The position numbers were made by a program, and so were the translations under genes. A stretch of 64,000 bases of DNA from positions 1 through 64,000 of the forward strand of contig CANOCU010000013.1 in NCBI GenBank assembly GCA_947564645.1, written 5' to 3'. The stretch's first letter is position 1; every line of letters starts with the position of its first letter. The notes under the pieces are model-generated. The model searched no databases and was not told the DNA's origin. It worked only from the letters and a program-made list of their open reading frames with translations. Positions 8,482 through 17,930 of the stretch are shown here, in pieces. Origin of the DNA: an uncultured Lachnospiraceae bacterium. GTDB taxonomy: Bacteria; Bacillota; Clostridia; Lachnospirales; Lachnospiraceae.

Positions 8482-10302
8482 GTGAAAGAACGAATGAAAG
8501 GTATATGGTATGCATTGTTGTCACACCTTTCCAGAGAGCAGAGTTTTCTGCTGCTGCTGTATCTGGCGTTTACGGCCTTCCTGAAAAACAGGGAAGCCGG
8601 ATCGCAGAGGAACCGGGGGAAGCCGGATCCCGGCATGACACCGGATTGGAATACGACATCAAATTCCGGCATGGCAGGTCTGATTCGGCTCGGAGAATTC
8701 CTGAAAGATGTGCCGGGACGGGAGCCGGGGCAGGCGGCGGCGGACCTTGAGGAAAGCATTGCATGGAAAGTGATCAGTGAGGACGGGACATGCAGGGAGA
8801 TGGCGCTGGAATCCATGAGGATCATGGAGGAGAGTGTTCTGGACCGTGTTACTCTGGAAAAGATGATCACCATCCTGGAAGAGCTGGCGTCGGAACTGGA
8901 CAGCCTGCAGTTTACGCCGGACAGCGTAAACAGACTGCTTGCAGCGCTGTCTGTCAATCAAGGGACGAAGTCTGTGGCGGAGTTGTACTGCGGACTTGCA
9001 GGAACCGGATTGATGGTCTATGATCAACTGGCCAAGGCAGGCGCCGGAATCCATATGGTATGTGAGGAACAGAGGAAACTGTATTGTGACATTGCCCGGA
9101 TCCGTATGTATTGCCATGGCATTGAGAAGCCCTGCGTGATCTGGCACGATATTCTGTCGGCTGACACCGGCGAGGTGCTGACGGGGGAGTGGACGGGAGG
9201 ATTTGATCTGGTTCTCGCCGATCTTCCGAAGGGAAACAATCGGAATACACGTGTGGATGATCAGGAGAAGCTGTATGCGGAATGGCTGTCGATCTGCAGG
9301 ATTCTCGACCGGGTTGGAGACGGGGGCAAGGCAATGGTACTTGTTACCAAGGGCGCTCTGGTAAGGCAGCGGGAGAAGGAGCTGCGGGAGAGTCTGACGG
9401 AGAAGGACTGGCTGGAAGCAGTCATAACGCTTCCCGTTAAAATGTATGCTTCCACGCATCTTGGCTTTGAGCTTCTGGTGATCAACAAGCACAAGCCGCC
9501 GCAGTACAGGGGCAGGGTTTTCATGGCTGATATCAATGAACAGATCCATAGCGGAGCCGCGCTCAATAGCATACCGCCGGAGATGATTGCCCGTGTACAG
9601 GCGGCATATGAAGGGCTGGAAGAGCACCGGTTGTTTTCCACGGCCGTTTCGCTTGAGAAGATCAGGGAAAAAGATTTCTCCTGGAATCCGTTTCTCTATC
9701 TACAGGGGATGGATACCGGGGCAGGCGGGAAGACGATCAGGTTGGGTGAAATTGCCGAGATCATGCGGGGCGCTCAGATCACGAAAGAAGAGGAACGTGT
9801 GTACGCCGAGCAGCCGACGCATTACTGGCTGAATATCCGGGACATCGATAACGGCAATATCTTTTTCAGGGAAAATTCCAGGATCCGTGCCAAGTCGCCG
9901 GACTGGGAGCGCAAATTCGGGATCCGGGAGGATGACATTGTCATGACTTCGAAGGGGTCTGTCCTGAAGATCAGCATGGTGACGCCGGATATGCCAAAGG
10001 CTTTCTTATGCGGCAATCTGACCAGGATCCGGGTGGATCAGACAAAGTACAGTCCGCATGTGCTGTATGAATTTCTGAGTTCCGAGGAGGGGCGGAGGGC
10101 GCTTGACAGCATCCAGTCGGGAACGACGATCAAGGTACTCAACAATACGAATCTAAGCGGATTAGAGATACCTTATTATGAGAACGCGCGGGAATTGCAG
10201 GGACAGCTGAAACAGGTCTACGAGGAGTACCGGATCAGAGAGCTGGACATACGGAGGCAATTCGAAACGAAGAGAAAGCGGCTGCTCGACAGCCTGCAAT
10301 GA
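8482..10302 (+). CDS. N6-methylase/HsdS-like fusion with degenerate catalytic motifs
   Basis: A 606-residue protein laid out like a type I methylase (HsdM) fused to half an HsdS. Residues about 110-340 follow the N6_Mtase fold: helical lead-in, a motif I region VAELYCGLAGTGL (165-177), the strand FDLVLADLPKG, then GGKAMVLVTKGALVRQREKELRE and LEAVITLP. Where active enzymes have NPPF/NPPY, this one has DLPK (247-250), and the SAM-loop glycines are altered, so methylation is probably lost. Residues about 420-606 look like one HsdS target-recognition half (GKTIRLGEIAEIMRGAQITKEE, DDIVMTSKGSV) ending in a coiled coil. The GTG start has AGAGG 5 bases upstream. The TIR gene follows after 16 bases, which suggests a sensor-effector pair. 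Confidence 0.78.
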   Translation: MKERMKGIWYALLSHLSREQSFLLLLYLAFTAFLKNREAGSQRNRGKPDPGMTPDWNTTSNSGMAGLIRLGEFLKDVPGREPGQAAADLEESIAWKVISEDGTCREMALESMRIMEESVLDRVTLEKMITILEELASELDSLQFTPDSVNRLLAALSVNQGTKSVAELYCGLAGTGLMVYDQLAKAGAGIHMVCEEQRKLYCDIARIRMYCHGIEKPCVIWHDILSADTGEVLTGEWTGGFDLVLADLPKGNNRNTRVDDQEKLYAEWLSICRILDRVGDGGKAMVLVTKGALVRQREKELRESLTEKDWLEAVITLPVKMYASTHLGFELLVINKHKPPQYRGRVFMADINEQIHSGAALNSIPPEMIARVQAAYEGLEEHRLFSTAVSLEKIREKDFSWNPFLYLQGMDTGAGGKTIRLGEIAEIMRGAQITKEEERVYAEQPTHYWLNIRDIDNGNIFFRENSRIRAKSPDWERKFGIREDDIVMTSKGSVLKISMVTPDMPKAFLCGNLTRIRVDQTKYSPHVLYEFLSSEEGRRALDSIQSGTTIKVLNNTNLSGLEIPYYENARELQGQLKQVYEEYRIRELDIRRQFETKRKRLLDSLQ

Positions 10303-10318
10303 TACGGGAGGGATGAAC

Positions 10319-11119
10319 GTGAAGGGAGTTTTTATCAGTCACAGCACGAAGAACAGAGAACTTGTAGAGCAGTTTGTCGAGTTTCTCAAGCTGGGTATGG
10401 GAGTCGAGAACAGCCGGATCTTCTGCACATCGGAGAATGGAACCTTGCCGACGGGCAGGAACTTTGTAGAGATCATCAGGCGGGAGGTGCAGGAGCGGGA
10501 GATGGTGATTGCTCTGATCACGCCGGAGTACCTGCAAAGCCGCTTCTGCATGATGGAGTTAGGCGCTGCCTGGGTGGAGGCGCAGTATCTGTGTCCGCTT
10601 CTGGCGGGCGGGGTGGACTATAAGGATCTGGATGATACGCCCTTAGCGGGGCTGCAGATGAGAAAGATCGACAGTGAGGACGATCTGTGCGCCATTTATG
10701 ATGAAATGGTCAGGCAGGAATTTGTCTCTATGAAGACAGCACAGTTTAATAAGAAGAGACGGGAATTTATGAAGGAAATCTCATCTGTCAAGACAGCGCG
10801 GAGCAGTGAAACATCCGGTATGGAAGAGAGCGGACAGTACCGCCCGGATTCGGAAGGGTATTACAGTATTGTTGTGGAAGAGGAACGGTCTGTGCCGGCG
10901 CCTTATAAATGCTATAAGATAAAAGGCAGGCTGCCTCTGGCCACGGAGGAAACAGACGATACGGAAGGACACTGGATTTTTTACAGAAAGGATGCTTTCG
11001 CTTTGCTGAAAGCAGGGGATCATGTCCGCCTGAAAGTCGGAAAAACAGAGAAACGGTATTTCCCGGATATCGGATGGGCGCGAAATGTGTATCCTGAAGA
11101 TATGCAGGTCATCGTGTAA
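10319..11119 (+). CDS. TIR-domain protein, probable NAD-cleaving effector
   Basis: A 266-residue protein with an N-terminal TIR domain (VFISHSTKNRELVEQF, RIFCTS, ALITPEYLQSRFCMMELGAAW). The SRFCMMEL loop carries the glutamate (E80 with this start) in the position used by TIR NAD glycohydrolases in bacterial immunity. The C-terminal ~110 residues, after a polar linker, form an unrecognised beta-rich domain (YYSIVVEEERSVPAPYKCYKIKG). An ATG at 10313 is only one base after GGGAGG, so the GTG at 10319, 6-7 bases after it, is the better start. It lies between the methylase-like protein and recD2 in one operon. NADase activity is inferred from the family. Confidence 0.8.
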   Translation: MKGVFISHSTKNRELVEQFVEFLKLGMGVENSRIFCTSENGTLPTGRNFVEIIRREVQEREMVIALITPEYLQSRFCMMELGAAWVEAQYLCPLLAGGVDYKDLDDTPLAGLQMRKIDSEDDLCAIYDEMVRQEFVSMKTAQFNKKRREFMKEISSVKTARSSETSGMEESGQYRPDSEGYYSIVVEEERSVPAPYKCYKIKGRLPLATEETDDTEGHWIFYRKDAFALLKAGDHVRLKVGKTEKRYFPDIGWARNVYPEDMQVIV

Positions 11120-11141
11120 ACTCATTTTGAGGAGATCTTCC

Positions 11142-13847
11142 ATGGACTATTTACGCTGTGTCGTAGAACGAATTACATACCAGAACGCCGAAAACGGCTA
11201 CACCGTTCTCAAATGCGCCGTCAAGAACGCGCAGGATCTGGTGACGGTGGTGGGCGTCATGCCGGATACTCACGTAGGTTCGGTGCTTGCCCTGGAGGGG
11301 TTCTGGAAAGTGGACGCCAAATACGGCCGTCAGTTTTCCGTGGAGAAATTCGAAGAAACCCTTCCGGCCACGGTCTATGGCATCGAGAAGTATCTTGGCT
11401 CCGGCCTGATCAAAGGCGTGGGGCCTAAGTTTGCCCGCCGCATCGTGGAGAAATTCGGTAAGGATACGCTGGATGTGATCGAGGAGAACCCGGAGGCGCT
11501 GATCGAGGTGGAAGGCATCGGCAGAGTGCGGGTGGAACGGATCAGGAAGAGCTGGGAGGAGCAGAAGGAGATCAAGAACATCATGCTTTTTTTGCAGGGG
11601 CATGAGGTCAGCACCAGCCATGCCACGAAGATCTTCAAGACCTACGGCAGCGACAGCATCAGCATCGTGCAGGAGAATCCTTACCGGCTGGCCGATGATA
11701 TCTGGGGGATCGGTTTCAGGACGGCGGACACCATAGCGGAGAAGATGGGGATCGGGAAAGACCGTTTTATCCGGCTGCGGAGCGGCATTCTCTACACCCT
11801 GAACAAACTTTCCGAGAACGGCCATTGCTATGCGGTCAGAGAGCAGCTGATCCAGGCAGCCAGACAGCTTCTGGAGGTGGAGGAAGCGGAACTGGAGATC
11901 ACACTGGACGAAATGCTGCGCACCGAAGACGTGATTCGAGAGGAAGACGCCATCTACCTGCCGCCCTTTTTCTTCTCCGAGACAGGCTGCGCGAAGCGGC
12001 TGCTTAAGCTGCTTCTGGCGAAGCGGCGGGTGGAGATAGATGCGGCCGCAGTGATGGAACAGGTTGCGGGACGGACAGAACAACGCCTGGAAGCCGCCAG
12101 TGACACATCGTTGGCGCAGCAGCGGCAGGAAACCATCGGTGACGCATTGCGGACAGGGCAGGAGCCGCATATCACTTACGACGAAGTTCAATTGGAGGCG
12201 ATCCGTGTCGCCATCTCTTCCAAGATCATGGTACTCACCGGCGGTCCGGGCACGGGCAAGACCACCACGACCATGGGGATCATCGCCGCCTACCGGGCCG
12301 CAGGCTGCCGGATCCTTCTGGCGGCGCCTACCGGACGGGCGGCGAAGCGCATGTCCGAGGCCACCGGCATGGAGGCGAAGACCATTCACAGACTGTTGGA
12401 GTACAAACCGCCGGAAGGGTACCAGCGCAGGGAGGAGAATCCGCTTGAGGGCGATGTGCTCATTCTGGACGAGTGTTCCATGATTGACATTATGTTGATG
12501 TATAATCTGTTAAAAGCGCTGCCGGAGCATATGACGCTGATCATGGTGGGCGACACCGACCAGCTGCCTTCCGTGGGCGCCGGGAATGTGCTGAAAGACA
12601 TCATCTCTTCCGAACGGATTCCGGTGGTGCGCCTGCGCCGTATCTTCCGGCAGGCCCAGGGCAGCCGTATCATCATGAACGCCCACCGCATCAACAAGGG
12701 AGAGCAGATCGACATGCGGGGCGGCAAGGATTCGGATTTCTTCTTTGCCGCGAAAGAGACCAATGAAGAGGTGGTGGATCTTCTGGTAAAATACTGCACG
12801 CAGAATCTGCCGCGCTATTATCATGTGGATGCGCTGCAGGATATTCAGGTGCTGACGCCCATGCAGAGGGGCGTCTGCGGAGCGGCAAATTTGAATCAGG
12901 TGCTGCAGGAGGCCATGAATCCGGGGAGTATCTTCCTGCGCAGAGGCGGCACGCAGTACAGACTCCACGATAAAGTGATGCAGATCCGCAACGACTATGA
13001 CAAAGAAGTTTTCAATGGTGACATAGGTGTCATAAACCGTGTGGATATGGAAGAACGGGAATTGACCGTGAATTTCGACGGCCGGGAAGTGGTGTATGAT
13101 GTGAGCGAGTTGGAGGAACTGACCCTTGCCTATGCCACTACCATCCACAAATCCCAGGGCTCGGAGTATCCCATCGTGGTCATGCCTTTTACCATGAGCC
13201 ACTATGTCATGCTGCAGAGGAATCTGCTCTACACCGGTGTCACCAGGGCGAAGAAGATCCTGGTGCTGATCGGGGAGAAGAAGGCGGTCTGGTATGCCAT
13301 CAGGAATGAGACCACTGCGGATCGGAACACGAAGCTTAACGAGCGTCTGCGGGAGGACAGCAAGGAGTCCGGGATCGCCATGTGGGCGGTACAGACGGAA
13401 CAGAACATGGGTGAGGAGACTTCGAAGAAGGCCAGGATGATCCAGTACAAAGGCGGTGCGCAGCCTTCCATGGTCGGCGAACAGCCCATGTTTTATGCCG
13501 GATCCCTGTTCCAGAGGCTTGGCCAGTCAGAATTTCGCAGCAGTTTCTCCCTGAAAAGCAACGACCGGCATTATGTGCAGGAAAAGGGGATGGATACCGT
13601 GCGCAGACATGCCCGGGACTTCATTGCCGAAAGACTGGCGCCCGCCTTGCCGGTAAACGACGGCAGACAGACTCCCATGCGCGGCCATCCCGTCTTCGTG
13701 GCCCAGCACGCCACCGCCACCTGCTGCCGGGGCTGCCTTGCCAAGTGGCATGGGATTCCGGAGGGAGCGGACCTGTCAGCGGCAGAGCAGGAATATCTTG
13801 TGGATGTGATCATGGAGTGGATCGTAAGACAGATGGAAAAGGGGTAA
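11142..13847 (+). CDS. recD2: RecD2-like helicase with C-terminal DUF4186 domain
   Basis: A 901-residue SF1B 5'-3' DNA helicase. The N-terminal OB-like region (YLRCVVERITYQNAENGYTVLK) and helix-hairpin-helix repeats (GIGRVRVERI) precede the motor: Walker A GGPGTGKTTTT, DEXQ-type box LDECSMID, a GDTDQLPSVGAG loop and motif VI ATTIHKSQGSEYP. Residues about 789-901 are an added DUF4186 domain, with the conserved run GHPVFVAQHATATCCRGC followed by LAKWHG. RecD2 proteins normally end near 740 residues and DUF4186 is normally a separate small protein, so this is a fusion. The ATG at 11142 has GAGGAG 7 bases upstream; the longer frame has no such site. It starts 22 bases after the TIR gene and ends 4 bases before the response regulator. 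Confidence 0.92.
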   Translation: MDYLRCVVERITYQNAENGYTVLKCAVKNAQDLVTVVGVMPDTHVGSVLALEGFWKVDAKYGRQFSVEKFEETLPATVYGIEKYLGSGLIKGVGPKFARRIVEKFGKDTLDVIEENPEALIEVEGIGRVRVERIRKSWEEQKEIKNIMLFLQGHEVSTSHATKIFKTYGSDSISIVQENPYRLADDIWGIGFRTADTIAEKMGIGKDRFIRLRSGILYTLNKLSENGHCYAVREQLIQAARQLLEVEEAELEITLDEMLRTEDVIREEDAIYLPPFFFSETGCAKRLLKLLLAKRRVEIDAAAVMEQVAGRTEQRLEAASDTSLAQQRQETIGDALRTGQEPHITYDEVQLEAIRVAISSKIMVLTGGPGTGKTTTTMGIIAAYRAAGCRILLAAPTGRAAKRMSEATGMEAKTIHRLLEYKPPEGYQRREENPLEGDVLILDECSMIDIMLMYNLLKALPEHMTLIMVGDTDQLPSVGAGNVLKDIISSERIPVVRLRRIFRQAQGSRIIMNAHRINKGEQIDMRGGKDSDFFFAAKETNEEVVDLLVKYCTQNLPRYYHVDALQDIQVLTPMQRGVCGAANLNQVLQEAMNPGSIFLRRGGTQYRLHDKVMQIRNDYDKEVFNGDIGVINRVDMEERELTVNFDGREVVYDVSELEELTLAYATTIHKSQGSEYPIVVMPFTMSHYVMLQRNLLYTGVTRAKKILVLIGEKKAVWYAIRNETTADRNTKLNERLREDSKESGIAMWAVQTEQNMGEETSKKARMIQYKGGAQPSMVGEQPMFYAGSLFQRLGQSEFRSSFSLKSNDRHYVQEKGMDTVRRHARDFIAERLAPALPVNDGRQTPMRGHPVFVAQHATATCCRGCLAKWHGIPEGADLSAAEQEYLVDVIMEWIVRQMEKG

Positions 13848-13851
13848 CAGC

Positions 13852-14523
13852 ATGACAACCATATATTATATAGAAGACGATGAGAATATCGCCCGGCTGG
13901 TCAGCGAATATCTGAGCCGGCATGGCTGCATCGTTACGGTTTTTCCCACGATTGCCGGGGCAAAGGCGGCTTTTTGCAGGAAGCTTCCCACATTGACACT
14001 GGTTGACTGGAATATGCCGGACGGAAACGGCAGAGCTTTCTGTCAGTGGATCCGTGCGCACTGGAAGGAACTGCCTGTCATTTTTCTCACCGTCCGCGGT
14101 GATTCCACCGATATTGTCTGCGGATTTCAGAACGGTGCGGACGATTATGTGGTAAAGCCCTTTGAACTGGAAGTGCTGTATTCGCGCATTCAGGCGTTAC
14201 TGCGCAGGACACGGGACAGTGCTGCACAATACCTTTCCTGCGGCGATATCTCTCTGGACCGGGAGAAAAGGCAGGCTTACTGGAAAACAGAAGAAGTGCC
14301 CTTAAGTCCCCTGGAGTATGATCTGCTGCTGACCCTGCTTCAGAATCAAGGCAGAACCGTCACCAGGCAGACTTTACTGGAAAAGTTATGGGACAGCAAT
14401 GGCAATTTTGTCAACGACAATACGCTCACTGTCACGATGAAACGTCTGCGGGATAAGCTGCATCAGCCGCGCAGCCTGAAGACAGTCAGGAGCGTGGGGT
14501 ATCGTATGGAGGAAAGACCGTGA
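13852..14523 (+). CDS. OmpR/PhoB-family response regulator
   Basis: A 223-residue cytosolic DNA-binding response regulator. The receiver domain (1-118) has the acidic pair D9/D10, phospho-acceptor D52 in LVDWNMPDG, the LTVRG threonine and the VVKPFE lysine. A winged-helix C-terminal domain follows (PLSPLEYDLLLTLLQNQGRTVTR ... VTMKRLRDKL). The ribosome binding site AGGGG lies inside the end of recD2, so the two are likely co-transcribed. Its stop overlaps the kinase start by 4 bases. With the kinase and the adjacent ABC exporter it resembles Bce/Vra-type peptide-antibiotic sensing systems. Confidence 0.93.
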   Translation: MTTIYYIEDDENIARLVSEYLSRHGCIVTVFPTIAGAKAAFCRKLPTLTLVDWNMPDGNGRAFCQWIRAHWKELPVIFLTVRGDSTDIVCGFQNGADDYVVKPFELEVLYSRIQALLRRTRDSAAQYLSCGDISLDREKRQAYWKTEEVPLSPLEYDLLLTLLQNQGRTVTRQTLLEKLWDSNGNFVNDNTLTVTMKRLRDKLHQPRSLKTVRSVGYRMEERP

Positions 14524-15800
14524 CCAATCGAAGAAGCTTAGTGATCGTGACAGCCCTTATTGTGTCAGTGTGCCTGTTGTCCGCGTCCGTGACCGCCGCG
14601 GCTCTGGCAAAATATTATGACCGTGCGTATATGCAGGCGCTTGGACAAGTCTGCCGGTCCGTCATAGAGAAGGTAGACGAGGAAGTGCGGAGCGCTTCGG
14701 ATCCTGTGCCGGACAGCATAGCGGAAGTTTCAGCCCCTTCTGCCGAATCTCCATCTGTAGAGCAGGCGGTTCTGTCTGCCCTGAAAGAATTCCGATACGA
14801 TCCCCGGATGCCGCTCCGGCAGAATATTCTCTTCGCTTATGGCTATTGTCAGTCCGGTATTCTGTCGTCTGTCGAAGGCCGGGGCAGGTTTATGATCTTA
14901 ACCGCAGCGGCAGCGGGCGGTTCCTTACTTTTGTTTGCCGCATTTCTCTGGCACAGGAAGGAAACCTTACGGATCGAGGCGCTGACCGGGTATCTGGAGC
15001 AGGTGAACGCCGGCAGGGACGGCGTGCTTTTGCAGACCGGCGAGGACGCTTTATCCGGATTGCAGGATGAGATCTACAAGACCGTCACCGCCCTGCATCA
15101 GACGAAGGATGCAGCGCTCAGGGCGAAAGAAAATTTTGCGGAAAATCTTTACAACATCGCGCATCAGATCAAGACGCCGATCACGGCCATCTCTCTGTCC
15201 ATGCAGCTGCTGCAGGAGGAAAACGGTCCGGGGTCTGCGAAAATGCAAGGACAAAACTGCCGGGAGGTCACCAGGCAGCTTTCCAACCTTACGCGCCTGG
15301 AAGAAGCGCTTCTTCTGCTCTCCCGCATCGACACCGGCACGTTGACTCTGGAACGAAGGGAAGTGGATGTTTTTACACTCCTTATGCTCTCGGCCGAGAA
15401 TCTGCAGGAGCTTTTTTATGCGAAAGAAATTTTGGTCGAGATACCGGAAGCGGGTGAGAAGATCATCCTGGCAGATATGGAATGGACCATGGAGGCGGTC
15501 ATGAACCTTCTGAAAAACTGCATGGAGCATACGCCGCCGGGCGGTGTTGTCCGCTGCGCCTATGAACAGAATCCTCTCTATACATTAATCAGGATATGGG
15601 ACACCGGGCCCGGATTTGCCAGGGAAGATATGCCCCATCTCTTCGAGCGCTTTTATCGGGGAAAAGATGCGGCAAGAGGAGGGATCGGTATCGGCCTTGC
15701 CCTTGCCAGAGAGATCATCGAGCGGCAAAACGGCACTCTTCTGGCATGTAATCTGCCGGAAGGCGGCGCCTGTTTCGAAATTCGCCTCTACTGTCACTGA
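14520..15800 (+). CDS. Sensor histidine kinase of the Bce-like module
   Basis: A 426-residue membrane kinase. One membrane segment lies at about 8-28 and another at 125-144, bracketing a small extracytoplasmic loop of about 95 residues. A HAMP-like linker leads to the HisKA motif NIAHQIKTPIT with H215, then the ATP-binding domain (MNLLKNCMEHTPPGG, RIWDTGPGFA, GIGIGLALAREI). The GTG start at 14520 overlaps the regulator's stop by 4 bases, implying coupled translation. The loop is larger than in true intramembrane BceS kinases, so the signal may be read directly. Confidence 0.93.
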   Translation: MTNRRSLVIVTALIVSVCLLSASVTAAALAKYYDRAYMQALGQVCRSVIEKVDEEVRSASDPVPDSIAEVSAPSAESPSVEQAVLSALKEFRYDPRMPLRQNILFAYGYCQSGILSSVEGRGRFMILTAAAAGGSLLLFAAFLWHRKETLRIEALTGYLEQVNAGRDGVLLQTGEDALSGLQDEIYKTVTALHQTKDAALRAKENFAENLYNIAHQIKTPITAISLSMQLLQEENGPGSAKMQGQNCREVTRQLSNLTRLEEALLLLSRIDTGTLTLERREVDVFTLLMLSAENLQELFYAKEILVEIPEAGEKIILADMEWTMEAVMNLLKNCMEHTPPGGVVRCAYEQNPLYTLIRIWDTGPGFAREDMPHLFERFYRGKDAARGGIGIGLALAREIIERQNGTLLACNLPEGGACFEIRLYCH

Positions 15801-15891
15801 GTTGTCACTTTACCTGTTTACAATAGTGTTTATACAGAGCATCCCGCAGCGATCTGCCGGGATATCAAACAGTGACAGGAGGAATCACACA

Positions 15892-16572
15892 TTGGAAATC
15901 TTAAAATGCGAAGACGTAAGAAAGACCTACGGCAGCGGCAACAGTCAGACAGCGGCGCTGAAAGGGATCGACCTGACCGTGGAAAAAGGGGAATTCGTGG
16001 CGATCGTCGGGGCTTCCGGCTCCGGTAAGTCCACGCTGCTGCATATTCTGGGCAGTGTGGACAGGCCGACGGCAGGCAGAGTGATGATCGAGGGAACCGA
16101 CCTGGCATCTCTGAATGCGAAACAGGCGGCCATTTTCCGGCGCCGGAAGGTGGGACTGGTATACCAGTTCTATAATCTGATTCCGACGCTTACCATTCGC
16201 AAGAATATTCTTATGCCCCTTCTTTTGGACAAAAAGAAGCCTGACCGGGAATTATTCGACCGGATCGTACAGTCGTTGGGTATCCAGGAGAAACTGGAAT
16301 TACTGCCCGGCCAGCTTTCCGGCGGGCAGCAGCAGCGGGCGGCCATTGCCAGATCGCTGATCTACCGCCCGGCGATCCTTCTGGCGGACGAGCCTACCGG
16401 CAATCTGGATCAGAAAAATTCCAGGGAGATCATCGATATGCTGAAACTGTCCAACCGTAATTTAAAGCAGACGATCCTGCTGATCACCCATGATGAGAAG
16501 ATTGCACTGGAGGCAGACCGGATCGTCACCATAGAAGACGGCCGTGTGCTTGCCGACGAGAAGAGGGGGTGA
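15892..16572 (+). CDS. ABC transporter ATPase of MacB/BceA type
   Basis: A 226-residue ATPase that powers an FtsX-type permease. It has Walker A GASGSGKSTLL, the Q-loop VYQFYNLIPTLT, the signature LSGGQQQR, Walker B ILLADEPTGNLD and the H-loop ITHDEK. The long open frame begins inside the kinase gene, but the sound start is the TTG at 15892, 9 bases after AGGAGG, which gives the conserved LEILKCEDVRKTYG opening. Its stop lies 5 bases before the permease start. Together with the kinase pair it probably handles cell-envelope-active peptides. Confidence 0.92.
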   Translation: MEILKCEDVRKTYGSGNSQTAALKGIDLTVEKGEFVAIVGASGSGKSTLLHILGSVDRPTAGRVMIEGTDLASLNAKQAAIFRRRKVGLVYQFYNLIPTLTIRKNILMPLLLDKKKPDRELFDRIVQSLGIQEKLELLPGQLSGGQQQRAAIARSLIYRPAILLADEPTGNLDQKNSREIIDMLKLSNRNLKQTILLITHDEKIALEADRIVTIEDGRVLADEKRG

Positions 16573-16577
16573 GGGGT

Positions 16578-17927
16578 ATGTGGAAAGATTATTCATCCGG
16601 TTATCTGAAAAATAACCGCGCATCCGGGCTTTCGATCAGGATTGCGGCCTTTATCTGTGCCCTGCTCTTATCCCTGCTGTGCAGTATTTTCTATAATCTG
16701 TGGGTCTATGAGATCGAGCGCATGAAAGCGGAGGAAGGCGACTGGCAGGGGCGGATCGTGGGTGAGATCAGCGACGAGGATTTGAGCCGTATCCGTAATT
16801 ATGCCAATGTGGAGAGGGCGGTCGTCAACGAGGAACTGTCGGACGGGCAGGAAAGGACAGTGGATCTTTACTTTATCAATAAGAGGACTATCTTTACGGA
16901 CCTGCCCCGTATTGCGGAGCTGTTCGACAGTGCGGGCCCGGATCCTTCCTGGAATACGGCGCGCAGTGACGATACGGTGCGGTCTTACGATGCGGTTCCG
17001 ACCATCACTTACCACTATGCCCTGCTGAACATGTACCTGATCCGCAGCGCCGGGGACACCGCACTGCGCTGGGTATTCCCGTTTGCAGTGGCGGTCACGG
17101 CGGCGGCCTGTCTGTCACTTGTTCTGGTCATTCACAATGCCTTTGCGGTGTCCATGCATGCCAGGATCCATCAGTTCGGCATCCTGTCGAGCATCGGCGC
17201 CACGCCAGGACAGATCCGCACCTGTCTGCTGCAGGAGGCAGGCGCGCTGTGCGCCGGGCCGGTATTGGCAGGCAGCCTGCTGGGCATACTGATCAGTATG
17301 GGTCTGGTGGAAGCGATGAATCTGCTGTTAGCCGATGTGGAGGGCCGTCTTGTGTTGCCTTTTTGCTATCATCCGCTGATCCTGTGCCTGTCGCTTCTGT
17401 CGGCGGCCATTACATTGCTGATCTCCGCCTGGATCCCTGCGCGGAAGATGGGCAGGCTGACGCCCTTAGAAGCCATCAGGAATACCGGGGAGCCAGAGCT
17501 GAAACGGAAGAAGGATTCCCGGCTGCTGTCATGGTTGTTCGGAATAGAGGGAGAACTGGCGGGAAACGCGCTGAAAGCGCAGCGAAAGGCCATGCGCACC
17601 GCCACCTTGTCTCTGGTCTTTTCCTTTCTGGCGTTTTCCTTTATGATGTGCTTTATCACCATTACGGTGGTCAGCCAGAGAGAGACTTATTTCGCCAGAT
17701 ATCAGGATGCCTGGGATCTGATGGTGACGGTAAAGGATGCAGATCTTGGCAGCTTTGTGGAGCAGGATAGTGTGCGGAATCTGCCCGGCGTGAGCAGCTG
17801 TGCGGCGTACCAGAAAGCGGCCGCTAAGCGGATCGTCACGCCGGAAGAGATCAGCGAGGAAATGCGGGCAGCAGGCGGGTTTGAGAATCCTCCGGCGGAA
17901 TATGTCACCGGACTTGCACAAGGCTGA
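16578..17927 (+). CDS. FtsX-type ABC permease, N-terminal part cut by in-frame TGA
   Basis: The first 449 residues of a MacB/BceB-like permease: an N-terminal membrane segment, an extracytoplasmic stretch, three more membrane segments forming the FtsX core (FGILSSIGATPGQIRTCLLQEAG) and the linker with the EAIRNTGE motif. A second core begins around residue 335. The frame ends at TGA (17925-17927) and continues in the same frame for another 966 bases with the second half of the same permease, so this is a single gene with a nonsense codon. ATG 16578 is 8 bases after GAGGGGG. It could be a real pseudogene, a sequence error or, least likely, recoding. Confidence 0.8.
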   Translation: MWKDYSSGYLKNNRASGLSIRIAAFICALLLSLLCSIFYNLWVYEIERMKAEEGDWQGRIVGEISDEDLSRIRNYANVERAVVNEELSDGQERTVDLYFINKRTIFTDLPRIAELFDSAGPDPSWNTARSDDTVRSYDAVPTITYHYALLNMYLIRSAGDTALRWVFPFAVAVTAAACLSLVLVIHNAFAVSMHARIHQFGILSSIGATPGQIRTCLLQEAGALCAGPVLAGSLLGILISMGLVEAMNLLLADVEGRLVLPFCYHPLILCLSLLSAAITLLISAWIPARKMGRLTPLEAIRNTGEPELKRKKDSRLLSWLFGIEGELAGNALKAQRKAMRTATLSLVFSFLAFSFMMCFITITVVSQRETYFARYQDAWDLMVTVKDADLGSFVEQDSVRNLPGVSSCAAYQKAAAKRIVTPEEISEEMRAAGGFENPPAEYVTGLAQG

Positions 17928-17930
17928 CTG

